NCBI GenBank assembly: GCA_002104985.1
Contig: MCGO01000051.1
Span: forward strand, 1 to 64,000
From: Rhizoclosmatium globosum
Lineage: Eukaryota > Chytridiomycota > Chytridiomycetes > Chytridiales > Chytriomycetaceae
Length of the DNA: 64,000 nucleotides
Direction: 5' to 3'
Part shown: positions 22,646-32,449 of the stretch, one piece after another
Layout of the letters: every line of letters starts with the position of its first letter
Position numbering within the stretch: position 1 is the first letter of the stretch
The notes under the pieces: model-generated
Database searches by the model: none
Told to the model about the DNA's origin: nothing
What the model saw: only the letters and a program-made list of their open reading frames with translations
Position numbers and translations under genes: made by a program

Positions 22646-23610
22646 ATGGCACAGCCACACGAGCAGTGCACATCCTCTCTCTCCCCCGCGAGATCCTCGA
22701 TGGATTTGTTGGCTACTTGGACTCCAAATCAATGGTCGCTTCTGTAGAGCAATTCCGCAGTTGAATGAGTACGCTGATACTGTCTTTGACGTGGTCAAGG
22801 CACTCAATAACCGACTCTCCCTCTTTTGGCCCAACTTGAACATTTACCGAGAATCAAAGGATTGATCTTATTCCAGAGAACGAGATCCTTCTTACCAGGC
22901 TCGGGGCATTGGTCTCTCGATTCAATGGCATCACAAACTTCATTGGGACCTTTGGCAAAGAAAGGATTCCTCAAGTTTGCGCAATGGCATCAAAAACAAT
23001 CAATTTGTATATGAACTTCTTGATTGATAAGGATCAGATCTGTTTATGGGCGGAACAAGTCCTTCTTCAACGGAAGCAAGTTCGTCACCTCACAATGGCT
23101 TGCGTTGACCGTTCCGATATTGGAATCTCAAGAATCACACAAGCTGTTATTGATTGCAATCCAGAGCAGCTTTTCTGTGAGTCAAGTGATATTGAGCTTC
23201 AAGACTTGATTCGGTGTTCGAGGCTTCAGTGTTTAAAACTGATCATTACCGAATTCAATCCAGAGAAACTGGCATTATCTTTAATCATTCTTGAGCTTCT
23301 TCATCTAAAAGAGCTCGACCTAAAATGTGGGGACACTGAAAAGAGACAGTTTTTGGATGTGGCGCGAATTTTGGCTGGAACTGGAATCCGCAAAGTTCGA
23401 TTTGAGCTTGAGGAAAGTATTGTAGATTTGATGATCTGAATGGGAAACCGAAAAGGGTCCAGTCTATTTGGGAGACGAGAATCTGGAATTGGCAGCTGTT
23501 TTGAAGAGTCAAGGGTTTTCTTTCAGAGCGTCTGTTAAATTAAGGAATACGAATGAGCATGACACAGAAGAATGGGATTATGAATTGGCTTCTGGCATCG
23601 CAATCAATGA
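22646..23610 (+). pseudogene. F-box-like family member P1, broken by single-base deletions
   Basis: Very similar to P4 (27550-28539) and P5 (28671-29663). Relative to them it lacks single bases at about six places, for example CACGAG-GCAG, GGTC-CGC, GGATT-TGA, GATTT-TGAT, GATC-CTG and TTGG-GCTTC. All are short homopolymer losses. If these are consensus errors, the gene would encode a full-length protein of about 323 aa with an N-terminal F-box-like helix and C-terminal leucine-rich repeats. Otherwise it is a young pseudogene. The ATG at 22646 matches the internal MAQPHE start of P5. Confidence 0.7.
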
Positions 23611-23645
23611 TTTGGCCAATAAATGTACTTTGTTTTTCAATGCAA

Positions 23646-24586
23646 ATGTCTCTAGGCTCACCAATCTTGACTCTTCCCGCGAGTTACTTGATGAGCTCGT
23701 GAGTTACCTGGATTCAAAGTCAATGCTTCGTTTCTCCCGAGCAATCCCGCAGCTGAATGATTATGCCAACATCGTATCTGATGTTGCCCAAACGCTCAAC
23801 GAAAGACTCTCCTTATCTGGCCCAACCTGTTCATCTTCATAACAAATAGAGAAGCTTTGAATGAAAGTCATCGGGTGCGCATTACCAGGCTCAGTGCCCT
23901 CATTACTCGATTTAACGGTCCACCGTTTTGAGAGACCTTGAGCCCGCGAAAATAGCCCAAGTCTGTACTATGGCCTCGCAGAGCATTGACCTTACAATCC
24001 ACGTCCCAGATGTTGCGGCACTGTGGGCAGAGCAGTTGCGTATCCAACGCAAACTCGTACATCGTCTCGATCTACAAAGTTTTCCACCCAGAATCATCAC
24101 AGCCGTTCCGGATTTGAATCCCGAGGAGCTGCGGTGCTCATCAAAAGATGTTCTTCTTGGGATTTGAAAGCGTGCACGCGACTCCGTCGTTTGGAATTGG
24201 AGTTGTTGAAGGGTTCTTCAAATGGAATGGCATTATCAGCAATACTTGTTCAATTACCAAACTTGAGGGTGCTTGAATTGACATCGGCGGATAAGAAGTC
24301 ATTCATTGGCGTGACGCAGGCATTACCCGCAACAAATATCCATCGAGTCCGTTATGAATATAACCCGGCAATAGAGAATGAAGATATGTGGGGAGCGGAA
24401 GAGGAGGATTCTTATTATATCGGGGACGAAGAGAACGAGTTTGTTGATTTGTTCTCGAAGGCGAGTTTCGTGTTTAAGGCTGTTGTCATGAAAAGAAATA
24501 CGAGTGAGTTTGTCAAGAAAGAGTGGATTGAGGAGGAAGGGTTTTGGCATCGCATGGCTGTTAGAAATGGGGAATCTAGGCGATAA
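23646..24586 (+). pseudogene. F-box-like family member P2, broken
   Basis: Starts MSLGSPILTLPRELLDEL if one C is restored in CTTCCCGCG. Further single-base losses are inferred near 23818, 23925 and 24165, the last where GGGATTTG should read GGGGATTTG. The C-terminal part from 24165 (KACTRLRRLELELLKGS ... FWHRMAVRNG) is open. It is a diverged sister of P1 and follows it by about 35 bp. Relics of the same gene follow P4 (28556-28670) and P5 (29735-30440), which shows that the P1-P2 pair was duplicated as a unit. Confidence 0.65.
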
Positions 24587-24632
24587 ATACAATAGCAAAA
24601 AATAAACAAAACATATTGCTGTATTGATATCT

Positions 24633-25524
24633 TAAGCGTTTGTGGTAACTTGGGGACGATACCACCATCCCACTTCACCACCAATTTTCGTTGTTGAAAA
24701 TAAAAGAATCCAGCCTCAGTCAAAACATTCTCATAGAAATTAATATGAGGACTATAGAGCCATTGGATGTTTGTCTGCGCCAGAACACGAATAATGTTCA
24801 AAACGTGAGACTCTTTCGCGTTGTGTCTGAGAGAGAGAATTTTGAGGGACTTTGTTTGAACTATAATATTGGGAATATTGATTTTGATGGAATATGTAGT
24901 AAGCGAGAATCAAGTGATAAAGATTCGTACAAAAGGCATTGCATCCAGCAACGAGTCTTGGGCGGCACAATACAATCTGCGCGGATTCAGATCAATAAGA
25001 CTTTGCTTCATTTCAGCTGATATATCAGTAATGGCAGATAGTTTGCGAGAGTGGTTATGGTAATAAATGGTCTGAAGAATCTTGTTCGAACGGAGTAGAA
25101 TATTGGCCCACAATCTGAGCTCTCCCGGATATTGATGATCAATGATGAGGGAAACATTTTTCGAGACCATAGAAAGGCATCGATCTATTTTATGCTCAAG
25201 CTCCTCAACGAGAATCCCTGGGAAATTGTAATGCATAGATAACGTTGAAGAAACGATTGTTGATCCACCAAATTGGTTCATCAAATCCCAGAAGCTGAAA
25301 GGAATATCTCGGAGAATAGACGGAGATGCAGAATGCAACAAATCAAGGGTCACATTAGGCCAGATGTTTTTGAGAGGGAGGCTTGTTGCGACGCTGGTTT
25401 TGTAGAGTGCATCTGCATACTCGTTGAGCCTTGGTACAGCTCTGCAGAAGCGAAGTAATGACACTGAGTCAAGGTAAGGGATCATTTGACTGAGGATCTC
25501 AGGCGGCAGCGTCTGGAGGTGCAT
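24633..25524 (-). pseudogene. F-box-like family member P3, broken
   Basis: The ATG at 25524 opens MHLQTLPPEILSQMIPYLD, followed by [21 protein letters not shown]. This is an F-box-like module closest to P7 (30631-31542). The frame breaks near 24930, after LDAMPF, continues as CTNLYHLILAYYI, breaks again near 24870 into SLKILSLRHNAKES, and once more near 24655, where a single G would restore the GWWYRP seen in P7. Translation would then end at the TAA near 24633. At least one break needs more than one base, so true decay is more likely here than in P1. Confidence 0.6.
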
Positions 25525-25786
25525 CAGTCCGAGGAAAAAAGCAAACACTTAATAAAATAAACGAATTACCTTACGAATGAGTTATTAAAGAGTAAACTGG
25601 TCTCATATTACTTTAGATTTAAATTATAGTTATTTAGAGACGAGTCTTAAAAGTTCAACAATGCCGCGCAACTTTGCCCAACAGATGGTATGGATTCTGT
25701 AATAATTGTTAACAGGCTTTCAAGCATATTTCAATCCTTCGGTTCAGGTATTCTCTTTTAAACTATCATTGTTTTTCTTTCCAAAA

Positions 25787-26878
25787 ATGGAGTCTGAGTC
25801 CGCATCCACGCCAGTGACTCCCAACAAACTCATCCCGCTCCTCCTCTTTGGCCTCCGCGATCCAAACTCGAATCTACACATATTTGCACGTGATATTGAT
25901 GCTTTCCGCCTCCTCCTGAAAGCTATATCCCTTCTCAACTTTGGTGTTTGGATTGAGCATTCCGTCCAGCCCAAGGATATCAAATATGCATCATGGAAAG
26001 GAAATGGCTTTGCGAAAGGAATGATTTGCTTTCCCGAGAGATCGATTCCCGGCGCCACTTCGCAACGAGGATGGGTCACTGCAGGAGTTCCATGTGAACA
26101 TGATGCCGTTTGAGATGACGAATCCAGATCTAATTGCTGCTGAGATGCTGCATGAACCGGGAAAATACTCCCATAGCCATCTTGAGAATACTTTACCGCC
26201 AGAATGTAAGCGGTATGCTCAAATCATTGCAACTTGTTTAAGGAGATGCAAGAGTTGAGTGTTCCCTCCCTTTCTCTCTCCTCCCTCTTTATTCTTGATA
26301 CTAAAAAACAATGCAAATACAACAAAAGATGAATGGGGCAAAGTCGGATACCTCACGATCCACGAATCACTCGTGCAAGAAGGTGCCACGCAACGCCGTC
26401 CTGGTCTCCACATTGAGTCACCAGGAGCCTTAACCAAAGGCCCCCCTTGAAAGCACACGCTTACCACAGGTGGTACTGTTGGGGCGGCGGTAAATTAGGA
26501 AACGGAATCGAAGGAGATGTGGACGAGTTTGGAAAAGTAAACGTGGAAGGTGGAATCTTCATGGCCTCCAACTTGGATGACACATGTCGCGTGTGGGATT
26601 GTTTGGTCCGTGATCATGGGGATGTAACGTTTGCGTTGGGAGACATTGAACACATGAGAGGTGCAATTGGGGAGGGTGAGAATATGAAGGCAAATCAACT
26701 TGTTTGGATCACGGATCGGACGCCACATGAGTCATTGAGACAAAGTAAGCCTGGGTTTCGTCAGTTTTTTAGACTTGTTACGAGTGAGTTGTCGGCTTGG
26801 TATCAACAGCACAACACACAGAACTCGGTTGGGACAAAGCCGGCTTGTGATATTATTCATGGGAACAAGTTCGATTGA
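25787..26878 (+). CDS. Conserved-looking protein of unknown function, frame-broken
   Basis: Starts MESESASTPVTPNKLIPLLL. The frame breaks near 26045 and continues as FPAPLRNEDGSLQEFHVNMM to LRRCK. An intron with a GTTGAG donor (about 26254-26321) leads to EWGKVGYLTIHES ... RPGLHIESPG. A further break in the C run at 26441-26446 is cured by one extra C and leads to YHRWYCWGGGKLGNG ... GGIFMASNLDDTCRVWD ... WITDRTPHES. The spacing of His/Asp/Glu-containing motifs recalls oxygenase-like folds, but I cannot assign a family. The three blocks read as one protein of about 340 aa. Confidence 0.45.
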
Positions 26879-27549
26879 TATTGTTTTACACTTTTCTTTT
26901 TCATAAACTCGTTTCAGACATCCATCTCAACTTGGAGGAATTCACGCGCTTCATGGACATCCATACACCACGCTACTCACTTTACACGGCGCCTCAACTT
27001 TAATGGCCCCATATTCCAGATGAAGCGTTGCGGGACGTGCAGCATAACTTGAACGACTTCCGGATGATTGGAACACGCGACCAGACATCTGAAACTCCTT
27101 GTACTACGTCTGATTACAATTCATGCCATCAAACAGACCTTGCATGGCTAAAGCGTAAAATCAGATCCGCAACTGTACATAGTTGTCACACATCATCCGC
27201 CCACGTTTGAGTTGACCTCGGTGGAAGAGTTTCGAGACAGTGGTGATTTGATGCGATTTGCTTTTGCAGGTGATTTGGAGGATTTGTTGGGTGGGAATGT
27301 TGCTTATTGGTGTTATGGTTCGTGGCACACGAGTTGTGAGTAATCAGGCGGGGTATTTGGCAGAGAGAGGTAGAAATAGACATTGAAATCCGAGAAAAGT
27401 CATTGTTATTGAAGGTTTGCCTGTAAAACGTGATTCTTTATAATTGAAGGTTTAATAGACAGATCCCCTTCTTCACAATCTAACTTTGTTTTTGATTTGC
27501 AAATCCAGCTTCAAATTCATCATCTGTTTCGTGGTTTTTCGAAAGCAAG
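26879..27549. other. No confident gene
   Basis: Short ORFs only. A plus-strand piece near 27295-27385 (VMVRGTRVVSNQAGYLAER) could be a gene relic, but no motif or intact frame supports it. Confidence 0.4.
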
Positions 27550-28539
27550 ATGGAGGGTCTTCCAAAAATAACACGGCCACACGAGTCAGTGCACATCCTC
27601 TCTCTCCCCCGCGAGATCCTCGATGAGTTTATCATCTACTTAGACTCCAAATCAATGGTCCGCTTTTGCAGGGCGATTCCACAACTGAATGAGTACGCTG
27701 ACATTGTCTTTGATGTTGTCAAGGCACTCAATAACCGACTCTCCCTCTTTTGGCCCAACTTGAACATTTACCGAGAACCAAGGGACTTGTTCTTTATTCC
27801 AGAGAATGAGATACTTGTTACCAGGCTCGGGGCACTCGTCTCTCGATTCAACGGACAAACAAACTTTAATGGAACATTTCGTCGGGAAAGGATTCCTCAA
27901 GTCTGTGCAATGGCATCAAAAACAATCAACTTGTATATGAACTTCTTGGTTGATAAGGATCAAGTTTGTTTGTGGGCGGAACAAGTCCTCGTTCATCGAA
28001 AACAAGTTCATCTTCTTGTTATGCGTTGTGTCGATCGCTCTAATATTGGCATTTCGAGAATCACAAAAGCAGTGATAGATTGTAACCCAGAGATACTCTA
28101 TATCCAATCAAACGATATTGAGCTACAAACTTTGAAAGAGTCTTCACGACTTCGATGTTTGCAACTGGCCATTACAGAATACAATCCGCATGAACTAGCA
28201 TTATCATCAATCATTGTACAGTTACGTCAACTACAACAGCTTTACCTCGAGTGCAGGGACGTTGAAAAGAAACAGTTTTTGGATGTGGCGCGAATTTTGG
28301 CTGGAACAGGAATCCGCAAAGTTCGATTTGAGCTGGAAGAAAGTATTGTAGATTTTGATGATCCTGAATGGGAAAACGAAAAGGATCCAGTCTATTTGGG
28401 AGAGGAGGAATCTGAATTGGCAGCTGTTCTGAAGAGTCAAGGGTTTGTTTTCAGAGCGTCTGTCAAATTAAGGAACTCGAGCGAACATTATCCAGAGGAA
28501 TGGTATTATGAATTGGGCTTCTGGAATCGTATTCAATAA
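27550..28539 (+). CDS. F-box-like/LRR family protein P4, 329 aa
   Basis: Intact single-exon gene. It starts MEGLPKITRPHESVHILS, then an F-box-like module, LPREILDEFIIYLDSKSM plus RFCRAIPQLNEYAD and FWPNL. Irregular leucine-rich repeats follow (LRCLQLAITEYNPHELALSS, LQQLYLECRDVEKK), ending YYELGFWNRI. F-box proteins usually bind Skp1 and bring substrates to SCF ubiquitin ligases; LRRs usually bind the substrate. That role is inferred, since the F-box match is loose and lacks a clear Trp. It is one of nine related loci in 22.6-44.7 kb. Confidence 0.8.
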   Translation: MEGLPKITRPHESVHILSLPREILDEFIIYLDSKSMVRFCRAIPQLNEYADIVFDVVKALNNRLSLFWPNLNIYREPRDLFFIPENEILVTRLGALVSRFNGQTNFNGTFRRERIPQVCAMASKTINLYMNFLVDKDQVCLWAEQVLVHRKQVHLLVMRCVDRSNIGISRITKAVIDCNPEILYIQSNDIELQTLKESSRLRCLQLAITEYNPHELALSSIIVQLRQLQQLYLECRDVEKKQFLDVARILAGTGIRKVRFELEESIVDFDDPEWENEKDPVYLGEEESELAAVLKSQGFVFRASVKLRNSSEHYPEEWYYELGFWNRIQ

Positions 28540-28555
28540 TTGTCAATAAACGTAC

Positions 28556-28670
28556 TTTGTTTTTCATGGCAAATGTTGTGTCTTGGCTCACAAATCGTCG
28601 CGAGTTACTTGATGAGCTCGTGAGTTACCTGGATTATATTTCTTTTAGAATCGTAATTTAAAATAGTACG
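28556..28670 (+). pseudogene. Relic of a P2-type F-box-like gene
   Basis: About 115 bp between P4 and P5 that match the spacer and the first 20 codons of P2 (23620-23725), including GCGAGTTACTTGATGAGCTC, and then stop abruptly. It marks the second gene of the duplicated P1-P2 unit. Confidence 0.65.
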
Positions 28671-29663
28671 ATGAAGAGGAGTCTTTTCAAAAAAATGGCA
28701 CAGCCACACGAGGCAGTGCACATCCTCTCTCTCCCCCGCGAGATCCTCGATGAGTTGATCTTCTACTTAGACTCCAAATCAATGGTCCGCTTTTGCAGGG
28801 CGATTCCACAACTGAATGAGTACGCTGATACTGTTTTTGACGTGGTTAAGGCATTGAATAACCGACTCTCCCTCTTTTGGCCCAACTTGAACATTTACCG
28901 AGAACCAAAGGATTTGATATTCATTGCAGAGAACGAGATACTTGTTACCAGGCTCGGGGCATTGGTCTCTCAATTCAATGGCGTCACAAACTTTATTGGG
29001 ACCTTTGGCAAGGAACGGATTCCTCAAGTTTGCGCAATGGCATCCAAAACAATCAATTTGTACATGAACTTCTTGATTGATAAGGATCAAGTTTGTTTGT
29101 GGGCGGAACAAGTCCTTCTTCAGCGGAAGCAAGTTCGTAACCTCACAATGGATTGTGTTGATCGTTCCGATGTTGGAATCTCAAGAATCACTCAAGCTGT
29201 CATTGATTGCAATCCAGAGCAGCTTTTTTGTGAATCAAGCGATATTGAGCTTCAAGACTTGAATCAGTGTTCCAGGCTTCGGTGTCTAGAACTGATCATC
29301 ACCGAATTCAATCCAGAGAAACTAACTTTATCTTCAATCATTCTTGAATTAAAGCATCTGAAGGAACTTGACCTCACATGCAGGGATGTTGAAAAGAAAC
29401 AGTTTTTGGATGTGGCGCGAGTTTTGGCTGGAACAGGAATCCGGAAAGTTCGATTTGAGCTAGACGAAAGTATTGTAGATTTTGATCCTGAATGGGGAAT
29501 CGAAAAGGATCCAGTCTATTTGGGAGAGGAGGAATCTGAATTGGCAGCTGTTTTGAAGAGCCAAGGGTTTGTCTTCATAGCGTCTGTCAAATTAAGGAAC
29601 ACGAGCGAACATGATGAAGAGGAATGGTATTATGAATTGGGCTTCTGGCATCGTCTTCAATAA
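28671..29663 (+). CDS. F-box-like/LRR family protein P5, 330 aa
   Basis: Intact single-exon gene, closest to P4 and P1. The ATG at 28671 gives MKRSLFKKMAQPHEAVH; the internal ATG at 28695 aligns with the start of P1, so either may be used. It has the same F-box-like module and LRR-like body as P4, with a C-terminal YYELGFWHRLQ. Only 7 residues separate the first ATG from the conserved MAQ. High similarity to P1 and P4 implies recent duplication or gene conversion. Confidence 0.8.
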   Translation: MKRSLFKKMAQPHEAVHILSLPREILDELIFYLDSKSMVRFCRAIPQLNEYADTVFDVVKALNNRLSLFWPNLNIYREPKDLIFIAENEILVTRLGALVSQFNGVTNFIGTFGKERIPQVCAMASKTINLYMNFLIDKDQVCLWAEQVLLQRKQVRNLTMDCVDRSDVGISRITQAVIDCNPEQLFCESSDIELQDLNQCSRLRCLELIITEFNPEKLTLSSIILELKHLKELDLTCRDVEKKQFLDVARVLAGTGIRKVRFELDESIVDFDPEWGIEKDPVYLGEEESELAAVLKSQGFVFIASVKLRNTSEHDEEEWYYELGFWHRLQ

Positions 29664-29734
29664 TTGTCAATAAATATACTCTGTTTTTCCTGAAAGATCT
29701 GGTCTAATAATATGCATGTATTCTCATTCCACCA

Positions 29735-30440
29735 TGGATTTTGAATGAAACTAATACGGAAGTCGTTGCTAAGCTCGGAGCACGCTCGATTCAGTGGCAT
29801 CACCTTTATCAGAGACTGCGACGACCACAGAAGAATATCTCAAGTGTGTGTGCTCTGTCGTCAAAGAGAGTCCATTTAATTATCAACTTTGATATTGCGT
29901 GGCTATGGACTGTGCAGGTGCATCTTACATATTCATCGAGAACCGCTCAAGCCGTTATTAGTTTTAATCCTGTGGAACTGCGTTGCTTCAGATGATACTA
30001 ACAGCAAGGGTTTGTGCTCCTTGATCTCGTGTACACTTGGAATTTGAGTTTCGTAAAGAGTCTTCGGATAGAATGGAATTGCAAACGGTAATCAAACAAT
30101 TATTTATATCACTTGAAGGTGCTCGACTTGACATCAGCAAATAAGAGTATCTTTCTTGACGTGGCTCTAGTGCTACCAGCACCAATATCCAAAAAGTCCG
30201 ATATGAATACAACACGTCAATAGAAAACGAAGCCGTTCTGGGAGCGGAAGAGGAAGAATCGTGTTAGGATGAAGAGAACAAATTTGTCGATTTATTTTTG
30301 AAGTTGGGTTTCGTGTTTAAGGCTTTAGTCATGCGAAGGAATATGAGTGAGTTTGTCAAAAAGGAGTGGATTTGAGACACCGGATTTTACCATCGCGTGG
30401 CTCTTGGAGGTGAGAATCAAACGGAAGGAGTGAATAACAA
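29735..30440 (+). pseudogene. Degenerate P2-type F-box-like relic (P6)
   Basis: Matches the central and C-terminal parts of P2 (from about 23870) but lacks the F-box-like start. It has several in-frame stops and indels, including TGA in AAGGAGTGGATTTGA and a stop after CGTTGCTTCAGA. Unlike P1, the changes are not limited to homopolymers, so this is a genuine pseudogene. It lies just downstream of P5, repeating the P1-P2 order. Confidence 0.7.
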
Positions 30441-30630
30441 TAGCGAAAAATAAAGCCAATCAATCATAGATTTTGTGGCACTCTAAGTTTACACTGAAAC
30501 TCGTTGTGGTGTCTCAGGTTGTCCAATTGACAACAAAATAGCGAGTAATGAGGCAGGATAAAAAAAAACGGAAAGCCATTTATTTCACTAGGATGTAATC
30601 CATCATTTTTTCGTTGAAGGAGGCTCAAGG

Positions 30631-31542
30631 CTAAACGATTGAACGATACCACCAACCTGTTTTCCCATCCAAGACCTTTGTTTCGTTTTTGACAAACCCA
30701 GCCTCCATCAATCTTTGACTATAGAAATGACATTGAGGAAGACTGAACCACTGAATCTGAGTCTGTGGTAAAACATGGATAACATCCAAACAATCTGTTT
30801 CTCTCGGAGAACCCAATAGAGTGAGTATTTTGAGTGACTTTGTTTGAGCAATTCGTTCAGCAATATATGTTTGAATATGTTTTAAATACGTCAGAGATAG
30901 TTGACGCAGGCGGGTACATTTGGGCATTACATCTATGAGAGTATCTTGGGCGGCGCATTCCATTTTTTGAGGATTCAAGTCAATCAAACTTTTTTGCATT
31001 TGTGCTGAGGTTGCAGGTCCCAGAGGCTGAAAGTGAAGATCAATGTACGAAAAGGAGACAACGTCTTTCTCATGCAAAAGCATCAACTTTGCCCAGAAGC
31101 TGAATATGTAAGCTATTTGATAGGAATAATGGATACGAAGAGATATTTTTCGGGAGACTAGAGAGCAGCGTTGACTGACATCGTGTTGATGTTGAATGCC
31201 TTTTGCGGTGACGACATTGAAAGAGTGATGAGGTTTTGACTCTATGATTGTGGAGCCACCAAACTGATGCATCAAATCCCAATAGCCTTGAGGCGTTTGT
31301 CTGATAAGTATTTCAGAATCAGAGCTATGCAGGTTGATGGCAACGTTGGGCCAGATGCTTGTGGGAGGATGTCTTATTGCAAAGCCAGTCTTGTAGAGTT
31401 TGGTCACAATGCCAGTCTTGTAGAGAGTATCAGCGTATTCATTGAGCCTTGGTACAGCTCTGCAGAAGCGTAGCAACGACGTTGGATCTAAGTAAGGAAT
31501 GACTTGACAGAGTATCTCTGTTGGCAGCAGTATCAACAGCAT
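30631..31542 (-). CDS. F-box-like family protein P7, 303 aa
   Basis: Intact. The ATG at 31542 opens [19 protein letters not shown], followed by [21 protein letters not shown] short internal duplication ([17 protein letters not shown]) comes before the WPNV motif. LRR-like segments ([23 protein letters not shown]) lead to a C-terminal GWWYRS. It is the intact sister of P3. Its start is 53 bp from that of the NAC-alpha gene on the opposite strand. Confidence 0.78.
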   Translation of the reverse strand: MLLILLPTEILCQVIPYLDPTSLLRFCRAVPRLNEYADTLYKTGIVTKLYKTGFAIRHPPTSIWPNVAINLHSSDSEILIRQTPQGYWDLMHQFGGSTIIESKPHHSFNVVTAKGIQHQHDVSQRCSLVSRKISLRIHYSYQIAYIFSFWAKLMLLHEKDVVSFSYIDLHFQPLGPATSAQMQKSLIDLNPQKMECAAQDTLIDVMPKCTRLRQLSLTYLKHIQTYIAERIAQTKSLKILTLLGSPRETDCLDVIHVLPQTQIQWFSLPQCHFYSQRLMEAGFVKNETKVLDGKTGWWYRSIV

Positions 31543-31594
31543 TTTCCTTTTTCCTCCTCTCTTTAAATTACCACCAAACCAACCAAACAAGCAA

Positions 31595-32215
31595 ATGACC
31601 AAGGAAGACGCCAAGAACGCCAATGCACAGCTCGAAGCGGAAAGCGAGGGCGAAGAAGACGCGGAAGTGATTGGCGACGAGAAGCTCCAGTCGAAGGGCG
31701 AGCGCAAGGCGAGAAAGGCGCTCTCGAAGCACGGCCTCAAACGCGTCGAAGGCGTCACTCGAGTCACAATGAAACGTGCGAGAAACATGTTGTTTGTCGT
31801 TGCCCAGCCAGAGGTCTTCAAGTCTGGTTCGGACAGTTGAGTACTGATATACTAGTCTCTAGTCTCCTACAACTACTAACCTAGTTCTACCAACCACCAA
31901 CCACCAACCACTTCAGCTTACGTCGTCTTTGGTGAAATCAAGGTCGAGGACATGGCTCAGACAATGGCCCAGGCCCAGCGTGACTTTGCCGCTCAGCAGC
32001 AATCCTCAATGGCCGACGACATCTTGAACGGAGCCGGGGCCGACGACGACGACATCCCTGACCTTGTCGATGAGCCTGTCGATGAGTCCGGCCTCGAGGA
32101 GAAGGACATTGAGCTGGTCATGTCCCAGGCCAATGTTGCAAGACCAAAGGCTGTCAAGGCCCTCAAGGCGAACGACGGTGACATCGTCAATGCCATCATG
32201 GAGCTTACTTTGTAA
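31595..32215 (+). CDS. EGD2: Nascent polypeptide-associated complex alpha subunit, 179 aa
   Basis: NAC-alpha pairs with NAC-beta at the ribosome exit tunnel and shields nascent chains from wrong targeting. Two exons (31595-31835, 31917-32215) with an 81-nt intron give 180 codons including the stop. The donor is GTTGAG. The NAC domain includes the [20 protein letters not shown] motif and [14 protein letters not shown]. The C-terminal UBA-like helix ends [17 protein letters not shown] followed by [11 protein letters not shown]. Complete and undamaged. Confidence 0.96.
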
Positions 32216-32449
32216 ACAATGCCCCATCGATTGAATGCTCTGATTGATTGATTGATTGTGATTGACGGAGGGATGCTGATATGATCAGATTGGATTGATG
32301 AAAGGTCTCAGTGGATGTTGCCATCGAATAAAGTGTGTATGCATCCTACCATACTGATTGTTTCTATGTGTTGTCCATATTGAATGCGATGGGGTTCAAT
32401 GTCACATCCAGTCTTGTTCCACGATGCCAAAAACCTTTTCGAGAACACC

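Noticed and set aside
25668..25700. Possible first exon MPRNFAQQM before the unknown gene at 25787
   Set aside because: A GTATGG donor follows, but no acceptor joins it in frame to the downstream start.
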